Shown here piece by piece: positions 16,547 to 24,834 of a stretch of 56,921 nt of DNA. Source of the stretch: Rhizobium alarense (lineage in GTDB: Bacteria; Pseudomonadota; Alphaproteobacteria; Rhizobiales; Rhizobiaceae). The stretch spans positions 19,813 to 76,733 of the forward strand of contig NZ_JAKGBU010000012.1 in assembly GCF_021555155.1 (NCBI RefSeq), written 5' to 3'. The position numbers were made by a program, and so were the translations under genes. Below the pieces are notes generated by a model. That model was not told where the DNA came from. It saw only the letters and a list, made by a program, of their open reading frames with translations, and did no database searches. Each line of letters starts with the position of its first letter. The stretch's first letter is position 1.

Positions 16547-16684
16547 CTCGTCCTCCTTCTGGTCGCGCCGCCGTCGTACGCCTGCGGCGCCGCGGTTTCA
16601 AGCATGCGCCGCAGGCTCGGACCTTCCGGCAGCGGACAGGACAGGCCGTTTGCCGCGGCATGGCGGCCAGGATCGGAGAAAACC

Positions 16685-17023
16685 ATGCCCGGAGCCGTGC
16701 AGATGCGGCTCGCCCCGAACGAACGGCACCTGCGTCCCGGCGGCACCATCTCCGGGCCGACGCTCTTCGCGCTCGCCAATGTCGCGGCCTACTGCGCCGT
16801 GCTCGCCCATATCGGCCCGGTGGCGCTTGCCGCCGCCACCAGCCTCACCATCAATTTCCTGCGCAGGCCCGCGCCCGGCCCCCTCTCCTGCCGCTGCCGC
16901 CTCCGGAAGCGCGGCAAGCGGCTGGCCGTCGTCGGGGCCTCGATCTTCGACGGCGCGGCCGAAAATCTGGTGGCGCATGCGACCGCGCCTGCTCGATTCC
17001 ATCCCACCAAAGTGCGGTATTGA
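16685..17023 (+). pseudogene. Remnant of a PaaI-type hotdog thioesterase
   Basis: The frame from 16685 encodes MRLAPNERHLRPGGTISGP, then LFALANVAAY and RRPAPGPL, the core of the PaaI/hotdog thioesterase fold. Family members have roughly 30-40 more N-terminal residues, and none of the three upstream frames supplies them. At the C-terminus the expected ATxSIP ending appears in the next frame (CSIPSHQS) while this frame reads APARFHPTK, indicating a one-base frameshift near 16985-16992. A GGAG lies before the ATG, so a shortened product could still be made. It is divergent from the crotonase gene. Confidence 0.6.
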
Positions 17024-17087
17024 AATACCACACGCCTAATCATCTGTTTTTGCTTGCTATTTTTGACGGCGCACGAAATTCATCCTC

Positions 17088-17116
17088 TTGACGTGCCGTG
17101 CGCCTTTGCCTATAAG
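17088..17116 (+). promoter_or_regulatory. Sigma-70 promoter of rplM-rpsI
   Basis: TTGACG and TATAAG are separated by exactly 17 bases, one of the best housekeeping promoter matches in the window. It gives an untranslated leader of roughly 115 bases. Confidence 0.85.
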
Positions 17117-17128
17117 CCCCCACAGATC

Positions 17129-17147
17129 GCGGTCCCTCGGGGGCCGC
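17129..17147 (+). promoter_or_regulatory. Hairpin in the rplM leader
   Basis: GCGGTCCC pairs with GGGGGCCGC just after the predicted transcription start, followed by CTTTCGTTTTGG. In E. coli the L13 operon is feedback-controlled through its leader. Whether this hairpin serves such control or partial attenuation is inference. Confidence 0.35.
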
Positions 17148-17237
17148 TTTCGTTTTGGCGTCGTGAATGCGCGCCGAGCCAAGCAACAAGAAACGCCCGG
17201 ACCGGAACGGCTTCGGGTCCAGAGAAAGAGCTTTACC

Positions 17238-17702
17238 ATGGCAACCTTCGTTCAGAAGCCCGCCGAGGTGGAAAAGAAGTGGGTCCTCATCGACGCCGAA
17301 GGCCTCGTTGTCGGACGCCTCGCGACCATCATCGCAAACCATCTGCGCGGCAAGCACAAAGCAACCTATACCCCCCATGTCGACGACGGTGACAACGTCA
17401 TCGTCATCAATGCCGAGAAGGTCGTCCTGACCGGCAAGAAGTATGCCGACAAGACCTACTACTGGCACACCGGCTACCCGGGCGGCATCAAGGAGCGCAC
17501 CGCGCGCCAGATCATCGAAGGCCGCTTCCCGGAGCGCGTCCTCGAGAAGGCCGTCGAGCGCATGATCCCGCGCGGCCCGCTCGGCCGCCGCCAGATGAAG
17601 AACCTGCGCGTCTATGCCGGCACCAACCATCCGCATGAAGCCCAGCAGCCCGTCGTGCTCGACGTTGCCAAGCTGAACAGCAAGAACACAAGGAGCGCCT
17701 GA
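17238..17702 (+). CDS. rplM: 50S ribosomal protein L13
   Basis: Large-subunit protein of 154 residues. The family core is seen as [35 protein letters not shown], the [10 protein letters not shown] block and MIPRGPLGR. The start ATG at 17238 follows AGAAAGAG. It is the first gene of a two-gene operon with rpsI, only two bases apart. The length is the usual alphaproteobacterial one. Confidence 0.98.
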   Translation: MATFVQKPAEVEKKWVLIDAEGLVVGRLATIIANHLRGKHKATYTPHVDDGDNVIVINAEKVVLTGKKYADKTYYWHTGYPGGIKERTARQIIEGRFPERVLEKAVERMIPRGPLGRRQMKNLRVYAGTNHPHEAQQPVVLDVAKLNSKNTRSA

Positions 17703-17704
17703 CA

Positions 17705-18178
17705 ATGGCCGACCTTTCCTCCCTCAAGGACCTCGGCACCGTTGCCGCTGCTCCGGCTTCCGCGCCCGTGCACGTCAAGAAGATCGACGCCCAGGGCCGC
17801 GCCTATGCCACCGGCAAGCGCAAGGACGCCGTCGCCCGCGTCTGGGTCAAGCCGGGCTCTGGCAAGATCACGATCAACGGCAAGGCCTACAACGCCTATT
17901 TCGCCCGTCCGGTCCTGCAGATGATCCTGCAGCAGCCGATCATCGCGGCGGCCCGCGACGGCCAGTTCGACATCGACGCCACCGTTGCCGGCGGCGGTCT
18001 CTCCGGCCAGGCCGGCGCGGTCCGTCACGGCATCTCCAAGGCGCTGACCTACTATGAGCCGGCGCTGCGCGCCATTCTCAAGAAGGGCGGCTTCCTGACG
18101 CGCGACTCGCGCGTCGTCGAGCGCAAGAAGTACGGCCGCGCCAAGGCACGCCGTTCGTTCCAGTTCTCGAAGCGCTGA
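17705..18178 (+). CDS. rpsI: 30S ribosomal protein S9
   Basis: Small-subunit protein of 157 residues with the signature [19 protein letters not shown] and the conserved C-terminal tail ending FSKR, which reaches toward the P-site tRNA. The N-terminus carries the extra Ala-rich stretch common in rhizobial S9. It follows rplM directly and is followed by a strong terminator. Confidence 0.98.
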   Translation: MADLSSLKDLGTVAAAPASAPVHVKKIDAQGRAYATGKRKDAVARVWVKPGSGKITINGKAYNAYFARPVLQMILQQPIIAAARDGQFDIDATVAGGGLSGQAGAVRHGISKALTYYEPALRAILKKGGFLTRDSRVVERKKYGRAKARRSFQFSKR

Positions 18179-18202
18179 TCGCATCCGGAGCATCCGGTTT
18201 CG

Positions 18203-18233
18203 AAGGGGCCGTCTCGCACGGCCCCTTTTCGTT
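18203..18233 (+). terminator. Rho-independent terminator of rplM-rpsI
   Basis: Hairpin arms AAGGGGCCGT and ACGGCCCCTT with a five-base loop are followed by TTCGTTT, about 25 bases past the rpsI stop. Confidence 0.85.
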
Positions 18234-18320
18234 TGTCGGCTTCGCCACGCCCCTTGCGACGGCCTGGCGAAAGCTTGCCCCGCCAGGATGTCCCCTTAGC
18301 AAAAACAAGGGATTCGTTTC

Positions 18321-18941
18321 GTGCAGGCAGACGACGTCAAGGTGATCCTCATCCTCTCCTCCTGGAGTTCCGGCTCGACATCGGTCGCCGGCTTCCTGGA
18401 CAAGTGCGGCTGCTGGACCTGCCCGCCGCATCTGCGCACCGTCGACGACAGGACGCCGAACGCCTACGAGCCGCAGGCCTATCGCAAGGCGCTGCTGCAG
18501 ATGATCGACGAGAACACGCTGAAGCCGGTCGGCCAGGCGGACGCCTTCGTCCGCTTCTTTGCCGACTGGGTCGCGGAAGAGAAGCGCAAGGCCGCCAGGG
18601 CCGGCGCCCCCGCCGTGGTGCTGAAACATCCGCTGCAGGCCTTCCTGCTGCCGGCCATCCGGCAGGTCACCCCCGTCGACGCCGTCGTCGTCTCGCGGCC
18701 CTTCGCGGCGATCGAGGCGACGCGCGCGCGGCGCAACTGGGGCGCCGCCTTCGGCGAGGCCGGCGCCAACGTCATCTACGGCACGATCTACAACCACCTG
18801 CATGAAAGCGGCACGCCCTATATCGCCGTCCCCTACGACGCCTTCCGGGCCGATCCCGCCGTGCGGACGCGCCTGCTCGCCTATCTCGGCCTGTCGCCGG
18901 GCGCAGAGGCGGTGCTGGCCGCCGAGGCCTGGCTTCGCTAG
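18321..18941 (+). CDS. Sulfotransferase-like P-loop protein, function unknown
   Basis: A 206-residue protein that begins with VILILSSWSSGSTSVAGFL, a P-loop resembling the 5'-phosphosulfate-binding loop of PAPS-dependent sulfotransferases (usually RSGST). A later block VVVSRPFAAIEATRARRNW is placed like the 3'-phosphate-binding region. A Cys-rich stretch (KCGCWTCPP) follows the loop. The acceptor is unknown and it may instead be a distant nucleotide-binding relative. It has a GTG start. Its stop overlaps the stop of the convergent Lrp gene by three bases. No neighbouring sulfate-activation gene is seen. Confidence 0.6.
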   Translation: MQADDVKVILILSSWSSGSTSVAGFLDKCGCWTCPPHLRTVDDRTPNAYEPQAYRKALLQMIDENTLKPVGQADAFVRFFADWVAEEKRKAARAGAPAVVLKHPLQAFLLPAIRQVTPVDAVVVSRPFAAIEATRARRNWGAAFGEAGANVIYGTIYNHLHESGTPYIAVPYDAFRADPAVRTRLLAYLGLSPGAEAVLAAEAWLR

Positions 18942-19399
18942 ATCGGCAGTTCCGTCGACGATTTCAGCTCCCGCAGCACGAAGCTCGACACCACGTTGCG
19001 CACATGCGGATTGCGCAGCAGATGCCGCGTCATGAAGGTCTCGTAGCTCTCGACGTCCGACGCCCGGATCTTCAGCATGTAGTCGAAGGCGCCGGAGAGC
19101 GCGTAGCATTCCATGATCTCCGGATGGTTGCGCACGACCGCGGAGAAGGATTCGATCGCCTCCTCGTGATGGTCGTCGAGCGTCACATGGGCAATCACGC
19201 AGAGCTTGAGGTCGAGTTGCCGGGCGTCGAGCAGCGCCACGCGCTGGCGGATCACGCCGTCGGCCTCCAGCTCCTGCACCTTGCGCCAGGCGGTGCTCTG
19301 CGACAGGCCGGCACGCTCGGCGACGTCGGAAAGAGCGAGGCTGCAATCGTGCTGCAGAACGCGCAGCAGCCGACGGGTGGCCTGATCATTTTCTTTCAT
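18938..19399 (-). CDS. Lrp/AsnC-family regulator, likely of phhA
   Basis: A 153-residue regulator with an N-terminal helix-turn-helix (LSDVAERAGLSQSTAWRKVQ) and a C-terminal RAM effector domain (VIAHVTLDDHHEEAIESF, then SGAFDYMLKIRASDVESY). The start MKENDQATRR has only a weak ribosome site; another ATG 14 codons upstream at 19441 is possible. It is divergent from phenylalanine hydroxylase with about 140 bases between, the arrangement seen in many proteobacteria where an Lrp-type protein responds to aromatic amino acids. Confidence 0.88.
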   Translation of the reverse strand: MKENDQATRRLLRVLQHDCSLALSDVAERAGLSQSTAWRKVQELEADGVIRQRVALLDARQLDLKLCVIAHVTLDDHHEEAIESFSAVVRNHPEIMECYALSGAFDYMLKIRASDVESYETFMTRHLLRNPHVRNVVSSFVLRELKSSTELPI

Positions 19400-19540
19400 G
19401 AAATCTACCAATCCCGTGAATTTCTCCCAAAATAGCAGCATCAACCCTGAAGAATGAAAAGTCCATCCGCCGTCGTCGACTATAATTTCCCGATCTGACG
19501 ATGACCGGCGGGGGGCCGGTCCGGATGCCTGGAGGAGACG

Positions 19541-20332
19541 ATGGCGAAGGAAAACAGCTACACCGCGAAACTGCCGGACGAGACGGGGATCTATCCCTAC
19601 ACCGCCGAGGAGGACGCCATCTGGGGCGAACTCTATGCGCGCCAGATGGCGCTGCTCGCCGACAAGGCCTGCGACGACTATCTCGACGGCGTCGGGACGC
19701 TCGGCCTCAACGCATCGAAGGTGCCGCAGCTGAGGGACGTCAACGACAGGCTCGCCCGCGCCACCGGCTTCGGCGTCGAGGGCGTGCCGGCGCTCATCGC
19801 CCCGTCGCGCTTCTTCCAGCTGCTCTCCGAGGGCAAGTTCCCGCTCGCCACCTTCATCCGGCGGCGCGAGCATATCGACTATATCGAGGAGCCGGACATC
19901 TTCCACGAGGTCTTCGGCCACTGCCCGCTGCTCACCAATCCGAGCTACGCCCGGTTCGTCCGGCGCTTCGGCGAAAACGCGGTGGCGCTCGGCAAGGACT
20001 ATTCCTGGCACCTCTTCCGGATCTTCTGGTTCACCGTGGAGTTCGGCCTGATCAACACGGCGAAGGGACGCCGCTGCTACGGCGCCGGCATCGTGTCCTC
20101 GCCGAACGAAACGCGGGCGGCGATGGTGGAACAGGCCTGCGAGTTCCGGCCCTTCGACCTGATGACCGTGCTGCGTACGCCCTACCGCATCGACATCGTG
20201 CAGCCGATCTACTACGTCATCGACAGCTTTGCCGAACTCGACGCGATCAATGACCGCGACATCGGCGCCGCCATCCGCGAGGCCAAGGCCCTCGGCGATT
20301 TCCCGCCCGCCTTCGCCGCGAAGGCGTCGTAA
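19541..20332 (+). CDS. phhA: Phenylalanine 4-monooxygenase
   Basis: Non-heme iron, tetrahydropterin-dependent hydroxylase of 263 residues converting phenylalanine to tyrosine. The iron ligands are visible as His122 and His127 in FHEVFGHCP and Glu167 in FTVEFGL. It is the short monomeric bacterial form with no regulatory ACT domain. The ribosome site is GGAGGAG. The upstream region has a perfect TATAAT at 19481-19486 but no recognisable -35, which fits activation by the divergent Lrp regulator. It ends 34 bases from the convergent exporter gene. Confidence 0.96.
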   Translation: MAKENSYTAKLPDETGIYPYTAEEDAIWGELYARQMALLADKACDDYLDGVGTLGLNASKVPQLRDVNDRLARATGFGVEGVPALIAPSRFFQLLSEGKFPLATFIRRREHIDYIEEPDIFHEVFGHCPLLTNPSYARFVRRFGENAVALGKDYSWHLFRIFWFTVEFGLINTAKGRRCYGAGIVSSPNETRAAMVEQACEFRPFDLMTVLRTPYRIDIVQPIYYVIDSFAELDAINDRDIGAAIREAKALGDFPPAFAAKAS

Positions 20333-20366
20333 ATCCGGACGAACCTTTACGACGGCGCGGCGGCCC

Positions 20367-21335
20367 TCACGAAACCACGGGGCTCGCCGCCGTGCCATCG
20401 CCGGCGGCTGCGAGCCTGACGGCCGGCGGCCTTTGCCGGCCGAACAGGCGGATCGCCACGGTGACGCCGACGAGTTGCAGCGCCGCGCCGAGCCACTCGG
20501 CGGCGACCGGCCACCGTGCCTCGAACAGGAAGCCGTAGGCGAGCCCGAAGACCGTCTCGGCGACGATGAGCTGGGCGGCGAGCGCGAGCGGCAGCCGCGC
20601 GGAGGCGAGCGCCCAGCAGGCGGTGGCGAGCCAGGATCCCGCAAGCCCCATCACGAGCGCCCAGACCGCGAATGGCACGATGTCGGGCAATCCCGCGGGA
20701 TGCGGCGACGCGAGCGACGTCAGTGGCAGCAGCGCGATGCTTCCGATTGCCGCGCCGATGCCCTGCACACCCGTCCAGTGCAGGCCGTCGGGTGCCGAAG
20801 CGGTCCGCATGACGGCGGCGTTGGCGAGTCCGTAGGTCACCCAGATCGCGAGCGCCGCCACGGCGGACACCAGACCGAGGGCGATCGCCTCGCCGCCGTC
20901 CGGCCCGACCGAGACGAGCGCAGAGGCGTTGACGACCGCCACGCCGCCGGCGATCAGCGCAAGCGGCGGGACGAGCGGGCGCCACGGGACGGTCCGCTCC
21001 CGCCGGTTGGCGATGATCGCCAGCACCACCGGCATGGTGCCGATCACCAGCGGCGGGATCGCCGCGCCGGCGAACCGGACCGCGCTGGCGGCGGCGACGA
21101 AATAGCCGACATAGCCCGCTCCACCGAGCAGAAGCCCAACCGCCCATTGGCGACGGCTCAGTCCGCGGGGCCGGAACCGCGGGTGCAGCATCAACAGCAG
21201 CGAGGCTGCGCCGAAGGTGCCGTAGCGCGCGACCGTCAGGTCCCAGGCGGAGAACGGCTCGACGGCGCGGGGCGCGACGAAGGTGAGGCCCCAGAGGGCG
21301 CAGGTGAGAAGTCCGCAGAAAATACCGATGGGCAT
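20367..21335 (-). CDS. EamA/DMT-family transporter
   Basis: Inner-membrane protein of 322 residues with ten predicted membrane segments in two EamA repeats. It starts MPIGIFCGLLTCALWGLTF and has the internal repeat around AIWVTYGLANAAVMRT and LALAAQLIVAETVFGLAYGF. The start follows AGGAGCG; an in-frame extension of 17 charged residues is unlikely. It is divergent from an Lrp regulator with 85 bases between, a pattern typical of amino-acid exporters controlled by their substrate. The substrate is not deducible. Confidence 0.87.
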   Translation of the reverse strand: MPIGIFCGLLTCALWGLTFVAPRAVEPFSAWDLTVARYGTFGAASLLLMLHPRFRPRGLSRRQWAVGLLLGGAGYVGYFVAAASAVRFAGAAIPPLVIGTMPVVLAIIANRRERTVPWRPLVPPLALIAGGVAVVNASALVSVGPDGGEAIALGLVSAVAALAIWVTYGLANAAVMRTASAPDGLHWTGVQGIGAAIGSIALLPLTSLASPHPAGLPDIVPFAVWALVMGLAGSWLATACWALASARLPLALAAQLIVAETVFGLAYGFLFEARWPVAAEWLGAALQLVGVTVAIRLFGRQRPPAVRLAAAGDGTAASPVVS

Positions 21336-21420
21336 GGATCGCTCCTGTGATCTTCGATCATCGCGGGAGCTCCGGCCGTTTTCCATGGATTTTCGAAAGT
21401 GAACCGGCTATTCTCTTTCG

Positions 21421-21900
21421 ATGTCTTCGCCAAGAAATCGACCTGACCTTCAGAATGGAAATCCGGCCATCGACGCGACGGATTCCCGCATTCTCGCGGC
21501 GCTGGACGCCGATTCCCGGCTGTCGATGAGCGAGCTTGCCCGTATCGTCGGCATGTCGGCGCCGGGCGTTTCGGAGCGCGTGCGCCGGCTGGAATCCGCC
21601 GGCGTCATCCGCGGCTTCGCGCTCGACGTCGATGCGCGCGCCCTCGGCTACGCGATCCGCGCCCTGGTGCGCATCCGGCCGCTGCCGGGCAAGCTGCACC
21701 TCGTCGAGCGGCTGATCCAGCAGACGCCGCAGTTCATCGAATGCGACAAAATCACCGGCGACGACCCCTTTCTCGCCCGGCTCGTCGTGCGCTCGATCGA
21801 GGAGATGGACGACGTGCTGGAGGCGCTCTCGGACCACGCCGTCACCAGCACCGCCGTCATAAAGGGAACGTCCGTGGCGCGGCGCCTGCCGCCGCTGTAG
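21421..21900 (+). CDS. Lrp/AsnC-family regulator of the adjacent exporter
   Basis: A 159-residue regulator with helix-turn-helix MSELARIVGMSAPGVSERVR and a RAM domain (IRALVRIRPLPGKLHLVERL, then CDKITGDDPFLARLVVRS). No ribosome site is visible before the ATG at 21420; the upstream bases are CTATTCTCTTTCG, so translation may be leaderless or begin elsewhere. The divergent exporter is its likely target. It differs clearly from the Lrp protein at 18938-19399. Confidence 0.88.
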   Translation: MSSPRNRPDLQNGNPAIDATDSRILAALDADSRLSMSELARIVGMSAPGVSERVRRLESAGVIRGFALDVDARALGYAIRALVRIRPLPGKLHLVERLIQQTPQFIECDKITGDDPFLARLVVRSIEEMDDVLEALSDHAVTSTAVIKGTSVARRLPPL

Positions 21901-21985
21901 CACACGGGCGCGGCTTCAGGCGGCGGCTTGCCGGCGGCCGCGCATTCTGCTGAAACAGCGGAAACGCGATTGGAGGAACCGCCCC

Positions 21986-22939
21986 GTGGCCAACAGGACC
22001 ATCGACCATGCAATCACGGCAAGGACGCTGAAGAGCGCCGCCTCGGACCCGACCCATGCGGGTATCCTCTCCTTCATGCGGCGGCGCCTCACGAAGAACC
22101 TCAAGGATGTCGATGCCGTCGTCTGGGGCATTCCCTTCGACGCGGCGACGTCGAACCGGCCGGGCGCGCGCTTCGGGCCGCAGGCGATCCGCCGCGCCTC
22201 GGCGATCATGGACAACGACCCGCAATATCCCTTCGAGCGCGATCTCTTCGCCGACATGGCGGTCATCGACTACGGCGACTGCCTGCTCGACTACGGCAAC
22301 CACCGGAAGACGCCGGCGACGATCGAGCGCGAGACCGCGAAGATCCTGAAGTCCGGTGCCTATCTGCTGACGCTCGGCGGCGACCATTTCGTCACCTGGC
22401 CGATCCTGAAGGCCCATGCGGCGGTCCACGGGCCGCTGGCGCTCGTGCAGTTCGACGCGCACCAGGATACCTGGGCGGACGAGAAGGGCCGCATCGACCA
22501 TGGCTCCTTCGTCGGCCGCGCCGTCCGCGACGGGGTGATCGATCCCGAATGCTCGATCCAGGTGGGCATCCGGACGCATGCGCCGGAGGACTGCGACATC
22601 CGCATCCTCTACGGCTACGAGGTCGAGGAGATGAGCGCGGCCGCCATCGCCGACACGATCATCCGCCATGTCGGTGATCGCCCCTGTTATCTCACCTTCG
22701 ACATCGACTGCCTGGACCCGGCCTATGCGCCCGGCACGGGAACGCCCGTCGCCGGCGGTCCCTCGAGCGCCAGGATCCTCTCCGTGCTGCGCCATCTCGG
22801 CGCTCTCCAGATCGTCGGCTCCGACGTCGTCGAGGTGGCGCCCGCCTACGACCATGCCGACATCACGGCCATCGCCGCCTCGACCATTGCCATGTACATG
22901 CTCGGGCTGCGCGCGGAACGGCTCGCCGAACGCCGCTGA
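21986..22939 (+). CDS. speB: Agmatinase (ureohydrolase family)
   Basis: Mn-dependent ureohydrolase of 317 residues releasing urea and putrescine from agmatine. The metal motifs are GGDHFVTW, QFDAHQDTW and TFDIDCLDPAYAPG, all intact. The start is a GTG at 21986 with TTGGAGGA nine bases before it. Agmatinase rather than arginase is inferred from the segment around IDYGDC and family resemblance; closely related guanidinobutyrase activity cannot be excluded. The stop codon sits in the loop of a downstream hairpin. Confidence 0.88.
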   Translation: MANRTIDHAITARTLKSAASDPTHAGILSFMRRRLTKNLKDVDAVVWGIPFDAATSNRPGARFGPQAIRRASAIMDNDPQYPFERDLFADMAVIDYGDCLLDYGNHRKTPATIERETAKILKSGAYLLTLGGDHFVTWPILKAHAAVHGPLALVQFDAHQDTWADEKGRIDHGSFVGRAVRDGVIDPECSIQVGIRTHAPEDCDIRILYGYEVEEMSAAAIADTIIRHVGDRPCYLTFDIDCLDPAYAPGTGTPVAGGPSSARILSVLRHLGALQIVGSDVVEVAPAYDHADITAIAASTIAMYMLGLRAERLAERR

Positions 22940-22951
22940 GCGGCGGTTTTC
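22929..22951 (+). terminator. Candidate terminator overlapping the speB stop
   Basis: CGCCGC and GCGGCG flank the TGA stop of speB as a three-base loop, and GTTTT follows. The hairpin is short, and elongating ribosomes would cover it, so its efficiency is uncertain. Confidence 0.4.
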
Positions 22952-22964
22952 CCGGCCGGCGCGA

Positions 22965-22993
22965 TTGCCAGTGTCACAGACGGGGTCTATATG
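22965..22993 (+). promoter_or_regulatory. Sigma-70 promoter of argC
   Basis: TTGCCA and TATATG are separated by exactly 17 bases, about 85 bases before the argC start. This suggests argC is not co-transcribed with speB. Confidence 0.7.
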
Positions 22994-23079
22994 CGCAGAC
23001 GACGGCGGCCGGACGGATCGGGTCCGTTGACAATCCGATTCCGCGCCCGGCGCGAAGCACCTGACGGAGCAGGACAATC

Positions 23080-24012
23080 ATGAGACCGAAGATCTTCATC
23101 GATGGCGAACACGGCACGACCGGACTGCAGATCCGCACCCGCATGGCCGGCCGCACCGATGTCGAACTGCTGTCGATCCCCGAAGCCGAGCGGCGCAACG
23201 CGGCGCTGCGCGAGGACATGCTGAACGGCGCCGACGTCGCCATCCTCTGCCTGCCGGACGATGCGGCGAAGGAAGCCGTCGCCATGGTCGCCGGCAACAA
23301 TTCGGTGCGCCTGATCGATACCTCCACCGCCCACCGCGTGCACCCCGACTGGGCCTACGGTTTCGCGGAGATGGATCCGGAGCAGCGCGGCAGGATCGCC
23401 GGCGCGCGCTGCGTCGCCAATCCGGGCTGCTATCCGACCGGCGCCATCGGCCTCATCCGGCCACTGCGCATGGCTGGCCTTCTGCCGGAAGACTATCCGG
23501 TGACGGTCAACGCCGTCTCCGGCTATACGGGCGGCGGCAAGCAGATGATCGCGCAGATGGAGGACGCCGCCCATCCCGAGCATATCGACGCGCCGCACTT
23601 CCTCTACGGGCTGACGCTCAAGCACAAGCACGTGCCGGAGATGCAGACGCACGGCCTCCTTTCGCGCACGCCCCTCTTCTCGCCCTCCGTCGGACGGTTC
23701 CCGCAGGGCATGATCGTGCAGGTGCCGCTCCATCTCGCCGACCTCTCCGGCAATGCCTCGCTCGGCACGATCCATGCGGCGCTGGCCGACCACTATGCCG
23801 GCCAGGACGTCGTCGAGGTCGTCGCCCTCAAGGACAGCGCCCAGCTCGCCCGCATCGATGCCGTCGAGCTTGCCGACACCGACCGCATGAAGCTCTTCGT
23901 CTTCGGCACGGCAGGCGCCGCCCACGTCAACCTCGTGGCCCTGCTCGACAATCTCGGCAAGGGCGCCTCGGGTGCCGCCGTCCAGAACATGGACCTGATG
24001 CTGAACGGCTGA
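23080..24012 (+). CDS. argC: N-acetyl-gamma-glutamyl-phosphate reductase (short type 2)
   Basis: NADPH-dependent reductase of 310 residues in arginine biosynthesis, making N-acetylglutamate semialdehyde. The N-terminal nucleotide-binding region reads [13 protein letters not shown] and the catalytic Cys is in NPGCYPTGA, followed by SGYTGGGK. The length and sequence match the shorter type-2 group common in alphaproteobacteria. The ribosome site is AGGACA. Adjacent to speB, so two guanidino/urea pathway genes are together. Confidence 0.95.
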   Translation: MRPKIFIDGEHGTTGLQIRTRMAGRTDVELLSIPEAERRNAALREDMLNGADVAILCLPDDAAKEAVAMVAGNNSVRLIDTSTAHRVHPDWAYGFAEMDPEQRGRIAGARCVANPGCYPTGAIGLIRPLRMAGLLPEDYPVTVNAVSGYTGGGKQMIAQMEDAAHPEHIDAPHFLYGLTLKHKHVPEMQTHGLLSRTPLFSPSVGRFPQGMIVQVPLHLADLSGNASLGTIHAALADHYAGQDVVEVVALKDSAQLARIDAVELADTDRMKLFVFGTAGAAHVNLVALLDNLGKGASGAAVQNMDLMLNG

Positions 24013-24041
24013 GGCCGTTCGGGACCCGGAGGGCGCGCGAT

Positions 24042-24833
24042 ATGGCTGCTGGCGGAACGATTGCCGACGCGCTCGCGCTGGTCGCCGCCGCGCTGCCGCA
24101 AAGCGGCCTGCCGCTTCTCATCGCCGCCGGTTTCGTCGCCGGGCTCGCCCGCGGGTTTTCCGGCTTCGGCGCGGCGCTCATCTTCATCCCGATCGCCGCC
24201 GCGACGGTCGGGCCGAAGGCCGCCTCGCCCGTGCTGCTCGTCATGGATTTCGTGATGACGGCGGGCATGGTGCCGCCGGCCTTCCGGCTCGCGAACCGGC
24301 AGGAGGTCGGCGCGATGACGCTCGGCGCGCTCATCGGCGTACCGCTCGGCACGCTGGCGCTCGCCGTCGCCGATCCGGTGGCACTGCGCTGGGCGATCAC
24401 CGCCGTCGCGGCCGCGCTCCTCGTCCTGCTTGCCTCCGGCTGGCGCTATCACGGCGCGCCGGTCAGGCCGCTCACCGTCGCGGTCGGCTGGATCGCCGGT
24501 CTCTTCAGCGGCGCCGCGCAGCTCGGCGGCCCGCCGGTCGTCGCCTACTGGCTCGGCGGGCAGAACGGCGCCGTCACCGTGCGGGCGAATGTCGTGCTCT
24601 ATTTCGCGCTGTCGTCGATCCTGAGCGGCGTCAGCTATCTCGCCGGCGGCCTCTTTTCGGGACCGGTCTTCGCGCTGACGCTCGTGGCGGCGCCGCTCTA
24701 TGCCGCCGGCCTCTATGCCGGCAGCCGCCTCTTCGGCCACGCCTCCGACCGCACCTTCCGCCGCATCTGCCTCGCGCTCATCGCCGCCTCCGCCGTCCTC
24801 GGCATGCCGCTGCTCGATCCCCTGCTGCGCTAA
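24042..24833 (+). CDS. TauE/SafE-family permease
   Basis: Inner-membrane protein of 263 residues with about eight hydrophobic segments. The family landmarks are VAGLARGFSGFGAALIFIPI near the start and the repeated GLFSGAAQLGGPPVVAYWL. Members export sulfite, taurine-derived or other organic sulfonates and acids. It begins 29 bases after argC and may be co-transcribed. The stop is one base from the convergent ctaA stop. Confidence 0.85.
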   Translation: MAAGGTIADALALVAAALPQSGLPLLIAAGFVAGLARGFSGFGAALIFIPIAAATVGPKAASPVLLVMDFVMTAGMVPPAFRLANRQEVGAMTLGALIGVPLGTLALAVADPVALRWAITAVAAALLVLLASGWRYHGAPVRPLTVAVGWIAGLFSGAAQLGGPPVVAYWLGGQNGAVTVRANVVLYFALSSILSGVSYLAGGLFSGPVFALTLVAAPLYAAGLYAGSRLFGHASDRTFRRICLALIAASAVLGMPLLDPLLR

Positions 24834-24834
24834 G

